A stretch of 7,659 nt of DNA from positions 1 to 7,659 of the forward strand of contig RZYK01000091.1 in assembly GCA_009930355.1 (NCBI GenBank). Reading direction: 5' to 3'. The first letter of the stretch is position 1. Each line of letters opens with the position of its first letter. The notes below the pieces were generated by a model that worked only from the letters and a program-made list of their open reading frames with translations, ran no database searches and was not told the DNA's origin. Source of the stretch: Campylobacterota bacterium (GTDB lineage Bacteria; Campylobacterota; Campylobacteria; Campylobacterales; Sulfurospirillaceae). A program made the position numbers and the translations under genes. This document shows positions 1 through 5,583 of this stretch, piece by piece.

Positions 1-183
1 TGAAAATCGCGGGCGAATGGTTGCAAGACTCGCTTCTAAAAGATCCAGTGCCAATCCTTGCACTAACCCTTTTTCACGAAAATTAAACGGGGGATTTGGT
101 TCTGTATATACAGCAGGATTTGCCCATGAAAAGCTAGCTATTCCAACCCAAAAAAATAAAACGATAAAGACTTTTAAAGGCAT
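1..183 (-). CDS. ABC-type solute-binding protein, N-terminal part (cut by window edge)
   Basis: The minus strand is open from an ATG at 183 down to position 1, giving 61 residues with no stop. Residues 1-21 form a signal peptide: Lys4, a hydrophobic core (VFIVLFFWVGIASF) and a likely cleavage after SWA at residue 21. The mature start (YTEPNPPFNF, residues 26-35, then a G-x-VQGLALDLLEA stretch) is typical of family-3 periplasmic binding proteins, in which the first strand is followed by 'PPF.F...G...G...DL'. The protein would work in the periplasm and capture a small solute, often an amino acid, for an ABC importer; related proteins also serve as sensor domains. The ligand cannot be told from this fragment, and a fused signalling domain beyond the edge cannot be excluded. 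A good AAGGAT ribosome site lies at 189-194. The gene has its own long hairpin-rich leader and probably its own promoter, so it is unlikely to be merely the tail of the upstream fetB transcript. Confidence 0.8.
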   Translation of the reverse strand, partial: MPLKVFIVLFFWVGIASFSWANPAVYTEPNPPFNFREKGLVQGLALDLLEASLATIRPRFS

Positions 184-394
184 CTAATATCCTTGCACAT
201 TTTTATTAGAGTTCTTTCAGAACTCTTGACACGCCTTTAAAACAAAGCTCTAAAGGCTACGTTCACACTGGGTTTTCTTTGGCCAAAAGCCCACGCACCC
301 TTGGTGCTTTTTCTTTTTACGAAATAAGTTTTGCAAGAAGCCTACTTGCTAAAGGCTTCTATAATAAAACTTAAAAATAAAGATTAAATGAATT
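184..394 (-). promoter_or_regulatory. Structured 5' leader (about 210 nt) of the solute-binding protein gene; candidate cis-regulatory RNA
   Basis: There is no gene between 184 and 458. Read on the minus strand, five hairpins follow one another: (1) arms 353-360/336-343, 8 bp, AGAAGCCT against AGGCTTCT; (2) arms 303-307/295-299, 5 bp, GCACC-AAG-GGTGC; (3) arms 285-293/269-276, an 8-bp stem with one bulged base, around a TTTGGCCAAA core; (4) arms 251-257/233-239, 7 bp, GCCTTTA against TAAAGGC; (5) arms 219-226/208-215, 8 bp with a 3-nt loop, ending just ahead of the ribosome site. The 9-mer CTAAAGGCT occurs at both 250-258 and 349-357, so the GCCTTTA of hairpin 1 could instead pair with the 3' arm of hairpin 4, giving two exclusive folds. 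I do not recognise the consensus of any named riboswitch class. None of the hairpins has a T-run on the minus strand, so control by translation or RNA stability would be more likely than attenuation. Confidence 0.4.
295..318 (+). terminator. Possible plus-strand intrinsic terminator inside the leader region
   Basis: GCACC (295-299) and GGTGC (303-307) form a perfect 5-bp stem with a CTT loop, followed at once by TTTTTCTTTTT (308-318). The shape is that of a Rho-independent terminator reading to the right, although both flanking genes read to the left. It could end a small plus-strand RNA starting within the gap, or be a by-product of hairpin 2 of the minus-strand leader. The stem is short, so confidence is moderate. 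Confidence 0.4.
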
Positions 395-400
395 GCTCAA

Positions 401-427
401 ACTATAGCACATCCATACTTATGTCAA
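401..427 (-). promoter_or_regulatory. Candidate sigma-70 promoter for the solute-binding protein gene
   Basis: On the minus strand TTGACA (427-422) is followed after 15 bp by TATAGT (406-401). A TGC directly ahead of the -10 makes it an extended -10 box, which offsets the short spacing. Initiation near 394 would give a leader of about 210 nt. The site lies 52-57 bp beyond the fetB stop codon, where no terminator for fetB is evident. Confidence 0.45.
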
Positions 428-458
428 ACTCAAAACGAAATATACTAAAGAGAAACGC

Positions 459-1154
459 TTAAATGCTCTGTTTTTTGCTTGTGAAATGCAAATAGATAAA
501 ATTACTCATCGCTCCACTACTAAGCATCATTGCCATCACCACAATTTGATACCGCACCGCAATGAGTGGGTCTATGCCTGAGAGAATCTGCCCTGTCATC
601 ATCCCAGGTAAAGAGACAAAACCAACCGCTAAGAAGGTATTAATCTGTGGCATCATCGAAGCTTTCAGTGCAATAGAACGTGCTTTTTCCATTGCATGAT
701 GCTCCCTCTCTTTTTCATAACGCTCCGCACACAAAGAGATGGCATTCATCGCATTGGCATAAATCATCCCCGCCAAAGGAATCACAAAGCGTGCTTCCAA
801 GGGATTTTCAAGTTCAAGAACAAAATACAGCACCCATGCCAAATTCAAACTTCCTGCAATGCCAATCGAGACAAAAATCAAGGCATAGGTTTTCCAATCT
901 TTATGACGAATATTACGCCTGACAATCAGCGATGCACTGACAACCATCACCACCACTAAAGCAAACAAATAAAGCGTAGATTCTGTGCTAAATAACGAAA
1001 CCAACACATAGCCTATGGCAATGAGTTGCAGACTCATGCGCAGGGTTGCAAACAGAATTTCACCCTTCTTCCCTACCCATACAAAATAAAGAAGTGCCAC
1101 ACATCCAAGTGGTACGAGCATATAGAGTAAATTTAAAAGAGGAATGTTACTCAA
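459..1154 (-). CDS. fetB: FetB/YbbM-like (UPF0014) membrane permease, putative metal exporter subunit
   Basis: This is an integral membrane protein of 231 residues from the start chosen here. It carries the UPF0014 signatures: QLIAIGYVL near the second membrane segment, VIPLAGMIYANAMNA in the middle and VSLPGMMTGQILSGIDPLIAVRYQI near the C-terminus. In E. coli FetB works with the ATPase FetA and is linked to iron export and oxidative-stress tolerance; the substrate here is inferred only from that. Two TTG codons are possible starts. The one at 1163 sits directly against the AGAGGA ribosome site, whereas the one at 1154 has 9-nt spacing and overlaps the ciaB stop as TTGA, so I prefer 1154. This implies translational coupling to ciaB. 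Two oddities: no FetA-type ATPase gene lies next to it in this window, and the stretch between NAMNA and LPGMM is about 16 residues shorter than in E. coli FetB as I remember it, in the region containing an 'LGAT..QA' motif. The family call is firm; the function of an apparently lone permease is not. Confidence 0.8.
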   Translation of the reverse strand: MSNIPLLNLLYMLVPLGCVALLYFVWVGKKGEILFATLRMSLQLIAIGYVLVSLFSTESTLYLFALVVVMVVSASLIVRRNIRHKDWKTYALIFVSIGIAGSLNLAWVLYFVLELENPLEARFVIPLAGMIYANAMNAISLCAERYEKEREHHAMEKARSIALKASMMPQINTFLAVGFVSLPGMMTGQILSGIDPLIAVRYQIVVMAMMLSSGAMSNFIYLHFTSKKQSI

Positions 1155-3013
1155 AGCAACCAATCCTCTCTTCTCACACTCTCATCAATCTCCCTGCCCA
1201 TACGTTGATGCAACGCCCAATAATAGTTCACAAACGAGGCAACCGTCACATCGTTGGGGAGATACACACCCTCTTTTTTACATGTAAAGCGCTCTAAAAA
1301 GAGTTTGGCATCTTTTTTAGAAAGATAATGCTCCGCCAAAGCGCTGTACGTTTGAAGGTACCATGCTTTCAGTGCCTCATATGCTTCTAGGTGAATGTCA
1401 AGTTGCTTCCCATCAAAACGCAACACACCACTTTCAAAAAGCCCACTCAGATGGATTAAGCCTTCGCAATAATAAGGCTCCACCTCGCCCGTTTTCATCC
1501 ACCCAATTAAGCCCACGGCACGCTTGATGGTATCTCGTAGCAGTGCCTCTTTTAAGCTTTCATCTTCGTCCATAAAAAAGGCAACCAAGCCACCCGTGGT
1601 CGCTTTAAATTCCTCGATGTTTTTAAAGACTCCGCTTTGATTCATCACACTCTCCGTGTCGCCATCCATCCATAAAATATGCCCAAACTCATGCCCAATG
1701 GTACTCACCTCATAGACCTGATGCCATAAAGAGGGTTGGTGAAACACCACTTCTCGCTCAGCGTCCATAAAGGCTTTGCCAAACACTTCCTGATGAATCT
1801 TTAAAAACGGTTTGGCACGCAAGGAGTCTAAAATGTTATCGGCAAAGGCAAAAATTTTCTTGCCACACTCTTTGGTGACCGTTTCATCATTGGGGACGAC
1901 TTGAGCGGAAAAAAGCCCGTTAAATTCAGCCGCATAAAAGAGTGCGGGACGCCCGATGTAGAGCTGAACACGCTTAAGATTTAAGAGCACATTCTCTTTT
2001 ACATGTAACGATGCATGGGCAGACTTTTCAAACACTCGCTCAAACATCTTTTCAATGCGCTCCAAAGTTTGCTCGGCACTTTTCATCATCGGATTGGTGA
2101 GTCTGACATCCCACTCTAACGCCACCGCTTTTTTGTAGTGGTCTTCGTAGTATTCCAAAGGATGTCCCACTTGAATGGGCGAGGTAATCGCCATCCACGT
2201 TCTATCGACCTGCGCCCATTTGCCAATGAGTTTGGCTCTATCCTCTTCCACAAACGCCTCTTTAATCGCATTAAAGTAGGTAATGTACGCCTCTTTTTGC
2301 CCAAAATGTTCATCTTCTAAATGGCTCAAATCCGCTATCAACGCTTCTAGCGCACGCTTTACATGTAAGACGTGTTCGGGAAACGCTAAAGCGTACGCTT
2401 TGGCTTCGTAGCCTCCTTGCACCTTCTCCAAAACCGAGTAAGAGCGATCGCCTATTTTGCCTGAGGGTTCGACATCCAAAAGTCCTTTTTCCTGCAACAT
2501 CGCCATGATTTTAGCTTCATCATGGTCATACTCTAACTCTAACAGTGGGTTAATGGTATTGATGATGTGCTCCGTCCACGCACTCTGCCAAGAACTAAGC
2601 GCCACACCTACTTCATGCACACCTTTAAGTAAACGACGGTAAAAAGGAGAGAGGAGTTGTTCTGCTTCTATCTGCGATAACAAACGCTCATGCTCTTTGA
2701 GGTAAAAATCACTCACCCAAAGGTAGGCTTTCTCTTTTGCCTCCGTAATAAACAGCGCATCCTTCCCCTCTTTCTCTAAGGCTTGTACCATCTGCTCATC
2801 TCGTAAATTAATCAACCGTGTCAAAATCGCCACACGATTTTCTCGAATCAACGAGAGTTCAATCTCTCCTAAAAACGCATCAATCAAGGCTTCAACTGCT
2901 TTATCGTACGTTTGAGACTCCACAATGCTAAAGTACGCACCGAGTTCCTTTTGACGCTCTTCTAAAAGAGCATACACACGTTTCAAATCATTTTCAAATC
3001 TCTTTTTCATCAT
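1151..3013 (-). CDS. ciaB: CiaB-like protein with a gluzincin-type zinc peptidase motif
   Basis: The 620-residue protein (about 71 kDa) has no signal peptide or membrane segment. The first two thirds are helical and rich in Glu/Lys. Near the C-terminus VSTIGHEFGHILW holds an HExxH zinc site at residues 441-445. About 25 residues on, NIEEFKATTGG (465-475) offers Glu467 or Glu468 as the third ligand, an arrangement like M3 oligopeptidases or M49-type EExxA peptidases. Size, sequence style and phylum fit the family annotated as invasion antigen CiaB, named from Campylobacter jejuni but common in free-living relatives; this naming is from memory. I infer a cytoplasmic oligopeptidase-like activity; the invasion role should not be carried over. 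Tandem ATG codons lie at 3013 and 3010. The GGA at 3018-3020 is better spaced for the second (7 nt), so the protein may start one residue later. The gene is first in a probable ciaB-fetB operon and contains three of the six TTACATGTAA copies. An alternative name is M3-family metallopeptidase-like protein. Confidence 0.65.
   Translation of the reverse strand: MMKKRFENDLKRVYALLEERQKELGAYFSIVESQTYDKAVEALIDAFLGEIELSLIRENRVAILTRLINLRDEQMVQALEKEGKDALFITEAKEKAYLWVSDFYLKEHERLLSQIEAEQLLSPFYRRLLKGVHEVGVALSSWQSAWTEHIINTINPLLELEYDHDEAKIMAMLQEKGLLDVEPSGKIGDRSYSVLEKVQGGYEAKAYALAFPEHVLHVKRALEALIADLSHLEDEHFGQKEAYITYFNAIKEAFVEEDRAKLIGKWAQVDRTWMAITSPIQVGHPLEYYEDHYKKAVALEWDVRLTNPMMKSAEQTLERIEKMFERVFEKSAHASLHVKENVLLNLKRVQLYIGRPALFYAAEFNGLFSAQVVPNDETVTKECGKKIFAFADNILDSLRAKPFLKIHQEVFGKAFMDAEREVVFHQPSLWHQVYEVSTIGHEFGHILWMDGDTESVMNQSGVFKNIEEFKATTGGLVAFFMDEDESLKEALLRDTIKRAVGLIGWMKTGEVEPYYCEGLIHLSGLFESGVLRFDGKQLDIHLEAYEALKAWYLQTYSALAEHYLSKKDAKLFLERFTCKKEGVYLPNDVTVASFVNYYWALHQRMGREIDESVRREDWLL
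1277..1288. repeat. TTACATGTAA palindrome, copy 1 (12-bp form TTTACATGTAAA)
   Basis: A perfect 12-bp palindrome inside ciaB. It is read there as Phe-Thr-Cys-Lys, a different codon phase from the other genic copies, so the DNA word rather than a peptide motif is being repeated. Confidence 0.7.
1999..2008. repeat. TTACATGTAA palindrome, copy 2
   Basis: An exact 10-bp copy inside ciaB, read as Leu-His-Val-Lys at residues 336-339. Confidence 0.7.
2359..2368. repeat. TTACATGTAA palindrome, copy 3
   Basis: An exact 10-bp copy inside ciaB, read as Leu-His-Val-Lys at residues 216-219, only 360 bp from copy 2. Confidence 0.7.
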
Positions 3014-3085
3014 TCATTCCATATTTTTAGTATAATTAAACCCTTATTTTATCTGATTTTATCTCATGAAGACGTTAAGGAAACA
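3014..3085. promoter_or_regulatory. Divergent control region between ciaB and metY
   Basis: These 72 bp separate the two divergent genes. The plus strand has TTTTTAG followed by TATAAT at 3031-3036, a strong Campylobacterota sigma-70 pattern (T-run plus -10, no clear -35), predicting metY initiation near 3043. On the minus strand TATACT (3034-3029) overlaps the same bases but would leave ciaB a leader of only about 9 nt; TAAAAT at 3051-3046 or 3061-3056 is an alternative. TTTTATCT is directly repeated at 3047-3054 and 3057-3064, exactly 10 bp (one helical turn) apart, just downstream of the metY start site and covering the alternative ciaB -10 sites. It is a candidate operator. The metY ribosome site is AAGGA at 3077-3081. 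Confidence 0.55.
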
Positions 3086-4363
3086 ATGATGCAAAATTGC
3101 TGGGAAATAGAAACCAAAACCATTCAATGCGGATGGGAACCTAAAAACGGCGAACCTCGTGTTTTACCCATCTACCAAAGCACCACGTACAAATACGACA
3201 ACGTCAATGAAGTTGCGATGCTTTTTGATTTGGAAGCTTCTGGGCATATGTACTCACGCATTTCCAATCCAACGTGTGAAGCACTGGAAACTAAAATTGC
3301 CGCACTTGAAGGTGGCGTGGGAGCCTTAGTAACCTCTTCAGGACAAAATGCCTCCACCATTGCCATTGCCAATATCTGCTCTAGCGGAGACCATTTTATA
3401 GCCATTGGCGCCATTTATGGTGGAACCGTCTCTTTGTTTACCAATACGCTCAAAAAAATGGGCATTGAGGTGAGTTTAGTCGATGCAAGTCTCTCCAAAG
3501 AAGAGCTTAAGCGCTATTTTAAACCCAACACCAAAGCGCTTTTTGGCGAAACCATTGCCAATCCCAAATTGGATGTTCTTGATTTTGAAAAATTTGGCGC
3601 ATTGGCTCGTGAAATGGGTGTTCCTTTTATTGTCGATAACACCTTTGCAACACCTTATTTATGCCGTCCTTTAGAACACGGTGCCAACATTGTCATTCAC
3701 TCTGCTACCAAATACCTTGATGGGCATGCCATTAGCGTAGGAGGGGTGATTGTGGATGGAGGGAATTTTGATTGGAGCAATGGCAAGTTTCCTGAATTTA
3801 CAGAACCTGATAAAAGCTACCATGGCATTGTCTACACGGAGAAATTTGGCAATATGGCATACATTATTAAAGCCAGAGTGCAGTGGATTCGTGACATCGG
3901 CTCCTACCTCACACCCATGAATGCGTTTTTGACCAATGTGGGCATGGAGACTTTACATGTAAGAATGGACAGACACTGTGAAAACGCCTATAATTTAGCG
4001 AATTTTCTCTCTTCCCATCCCAATGTCGCATGGGTGAATTACCCTGCCATTAGCACGCACAAAGACTACAATTTAATGCTCAAATACCTCAAAGGCGCAA
4101 GCGGTGTTCTTAGTTTTGGGGTTAAAGGAGGTCGTGCAGAGGGCGAAAAAGTGATGAACGCACTCAAACTGGCTGCGATTGTGGTACACGTTGCAGACGT
4201 ACGCACAGGTGTGTTGCATCCTGCGAGTATGACCCATCGACAACTCAGCGAAGAGGAACAACGTCAAGCGGGTGTGACACCGGATTTAATTCGAGTCAGT
4301 GTGGGAATTGAAAACATTAATGATATTATTGCTGATTTTGATCAAGCATTAAATACCCTTTAA
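3086..4363 (+). CDS. metY: O-acetylhomoserine sulfhydrylase (MetY-type, PLP-dependent)
   Basis: The 425-residue cytoplasmic enzyme belongs to the Cys/Met-metabolism PLP family. It most likely joins O-acetylhomoserine with sulfide to give homocysteine, the direct sulfhydrylation route to methionine. Visible features: YSRISNPT at 56-63, with the Tyr and Arg that bind PLP phosphate across the dimer; SSGQNA at 84-89; the cofactor-stacking Tyr111 in IYGG; Asp184 in VDNTFATP for the pyridine nitrogen; the Schiff-base Lys209 in HSATKYLDGH; and the C-terminal LIRVSVGIE with the carboxylate-binding Arg403. The length of about 425 residues and the long insert near 225-255 fit MetY rather than the shorter cystathionine gamma-synthase MetB (about 380-400). 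The segment DVRTGVLHPAS (371-381) differs from the more usual GD.(R/K)(T/S)LVIHPAS in my memory of the family. Start: ATG at 3086 or the adjacent ATG at 3089, the latter 7 nt from AAGGA. It holds TTACATGTAA copy 4 and probably shares a transcript with the next gene. Confidence 0.88.
   Translation: MMQNCWEIETKTIQCGWEPKNGEPRVLPIYQSTTYKYDNVNEVAMLFDLEASGHMYSRISNPTCEALETKIAALEGGVGALVTSSGQNASTIAIANICSSGDHFIAIGAIYGGTVSLFTNTLKKMGIEVSLVDASLSKEELKRYFKPNTKALFGETIANPKLDVLDFEKFGALAREMGVPFIVDNTFATPYLCRPLEHGANIVIHSATKYLDGHAISVGGVIVDGGNFDWSNGKFPEFTEPDKSYHGIVYTEKFGNMAYIIKARVQWIRDIGSYLTPMNAFLTNVGMETLHVRMDRHCENAYNLANFLSSHPNVAWVNYPAISTHKDYNLMLKYLKGASGVLSFGVKGGRAEGEKVMNALKLAAIVVHVADVRTGVLHPASMTHRQLSEEEQRQAGVTPDLIRVSVGIENINDIIADFDQALNTL
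3953..3962. repeat. TTACATGTAA palindrome, copy 4
   Basis: An exact 10-bp copy inside metY, read as Leu-His-Val-Arg at residues 290-293. Confidence 0.7.
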
Positions 4364-4375
4364 AAAGACAAAGCC

Positions 4376-5506
4376 ATGAATACAAATCGTTACGAATCTA
4401 TCAATATTTATCTCAACAAAGGTATCGTTGAGGCGTACATACACGAAGCTAAAGAAAAAGAAAGCCCCTTTTGTATTGCTAAATTTGGTTTTGAAGTTGA
4501 TTTGGAAGATGGCTTTCGTTTTAAAAACATTATAAGCTTTATCGCCTCTGAAATGGGCTTTTTCCCTATTTTGCAAGATGCAAATGATGCCTTTTTAATT
4601 CTCTTGCCTTCTCTAAAATTGCACGATGCTAAAAGGAGACTTAAAAAGCTTGAACAGAGCGTTAAACTAGAATTTAAGCATGAAATAAAAGCCATCGGAC
4701 TCACCCTTTTTGACGTACACGATAACTATAAGAGTTTACTTGCACGTGTGGAAAAATATTATGTCCTTTCACGCCTTTCTACCCGTAAAAAAATCTTTTT
4801 TGGCACGGTTGATTTTGATTTGTATGAAACCGTCGATGCTAATTTGTTACTTGGCACTATTTTTCGTAAAGAAAACAAAATAACCCTCAACAATTTATAC
4901 AATGGAATTCCCATTAAAGAAGAGGCGGTTATTGCCAAATTTGAAGAAGGTATTGCTCAAATCAAAGTCAACTCTGCGAAAATTTGTTTTTACACGCAAG
5001 AGTCTTTTACGTTTATTCAGCACGATAAAATCCCTCACGTTCTCAAAGCGCATATTATTAAAGTTGATCCTATTAAATCTCTTATTGTCGTGAACCATTT
5101 ACAACTTTTAGAGACAACAGCACTTGATCGTTGTGACATTCGAATTGCACCCAATAAAACCATCAATGCAACCCTATCGCATCAAAAAATTAAATGCTTC
5201 GATGGGCTTATTGGCACGCTTTCTGAAAGCTCACTGGTTTTACATGTAAAGATGCATGACATTGAAAAAATCCTTCAAAAAGGATGGATTGAAAAAGAGT
5301 TTGACATTAGCTTTCAACTCCCCACCAACAAAGGATTTTTAACCCCTATCAGTACGAAAGCAACGATTTTTAATATGATGAATGAATCCCTTGTACTCTC
5401 TTTGCAACCCAATGTTTTTATGAAATCTAAACTAAGAAACTACATTGCTTTACGGCAAAATACGCTTTTACTTGAGCTTAAACGAGAGTTAAAACATCTT
5501 ATTTAG
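4376..5506 (+). CDS. Probable degenerate GGDEF / PilZ-like two-domain protein
   Basis: The 376-residue protein has no signal peptide or membrane span. Residues about 30-145 resemble a worn GGDEF domain: DAFLILLP (71-78) sits where GGDEF-containing proteins have 'DEF.iLLP', KLHDAKRRLKKL follows as the next helix, then IKAIGLTLFD (104-113) like the 'vSiGit.f' strand, and LLARVEKYYVLSRLSTRKKIFF (121-142) like the final 'll.rAD.AlY.AK..G.N.v'. The GG of the catalytic loop is missing, so synthase activity is unlikely. Residues about 165-370 look PilZ-like: an N-terminal barrel half (NGIPIKEEAVIAKF), an RxxxR pair at Arg252 and Arg256, then TLSESS (281-286) where (D/N)xSxxG is expected, and a C-terminal helix NYIALRQNTLLLELKREL common in PilZ proteins of this phylum. 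I infer a c-di-GMP-related or former c-di-GMP receptor protein, not an enzyme. It starts 12 bp after metY with a weak ribosome site, suggesting read-through from metY. It could instead be an unrelated hypothetical protein. Confidence 0.5.
   Translation: MNTNRYESINIYLNKGIVEAYIHEAKEKESPFCIAKFGFEVDLEDGFRFKNIISFIASEMGFFPILQDANDAFLILLPSLKLHDAKRRLKKLEQSVKLEFKHEIKAIGLTLFDVHDNYKSLLARVEKYYVLSRLSTRKKIFFGTVDFDLYETVDANLLLGTIFRKENKITLNNLYNGIPIKEEAVIAKFEEGIAQIKVNSAKICFYTQESFTFIQHDKIPHVLKAHIIKVDPIKSLIVVNHLQLLETTALDRCDIRIAPNKTINATLSHQKIKCFDGLIGTLSESSLVLHVKMHDIEKILQKGWIEKEFDISFQLPTNKGFLTPISTKATIFNMMNESLVLSLQPNVFMKSKLRNYIALRQNTLLLELKRELKHLI
5240..5249. repeat. TTACATGTAA palindrome, copy 5
   Basis: An exact copy, extending to the 12-bp TTTACATGTAAA at 5239-5250, inside the PilZ-like gene; read as Leu-His-Val-Lys at residues 289-292. 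Confidence 0.7.
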
Positions 5507-5583
5507 TAGATTTAAAGTGAACTTATACTACATTTTCTCCCTACAATAAGATAATTACATGATTATATGGACAAAGGAACTGT
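5507..5583 (+). promoter_or_regulatory. Promoter and leader region of the phosphate transporter gene
   Basis: This 77-bp gap has no convincing terminator for the upstream gene. Possible -10 boxes are TATACT at 5524-5529 and TACAAT at 5542-5547; neither has a good -35. An imperfect dyad, ATAAT (5551-5555) and ATTAT (5562-5566) around TACATG, lies where the second promoter would start and could bind a regulator. No recognisable Pho box is present. The ribosome site AAGGA is at 5574-5578, 5 nt from the ATG. Confidence 0.4.

Noticed and set aside
176..202. Eight-codon open frame on the minus strand (MCKDIRCL) overlapping the start of the solute-binding protein gene
   Set aside because: It has no ribosome site of its own and no codon bias suggesting a leader peptide; it looks like chance.
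230..320. tRNA, SRP RNA, tmRNA or RNase P RNA in the hairpin-rich gap
   Set aside because: I looked for the conserved cores of these RNAs (for example GGAAGG..GCAGCC of SRP RNA and a tRNA T-arm/acceptor layout) on both strands and did not find them.
680..1297. Open frames on the plus strand opposite fetB and the end of ciaB
   Set aside because: They lie antisense to clearly conserved proteins, have low-complexity or unnatural composition and no ribosome sites.
2444..2451. GCGATCGC, the HIP1 octamer of cyanobacteria
   Set aside because: A single copy inside ciaB; one occurrence means nothing in this setting.
3069..3080. GAAGACGTTAAG resembling an enterobacterial met box (AGACGTCT)
   Set aside because: Only a half match, and I know of no reason to expect a MetJ-type repressor in Campylobacterota.
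5550..5568. Fur-box-like sequence ahead of the phosphate transporter gene
   Set aside because: GATAAT and ATTATA are present, but the spacing and middle part do not fit the Fur consensus, and the gene is not an iron-uptake gene.
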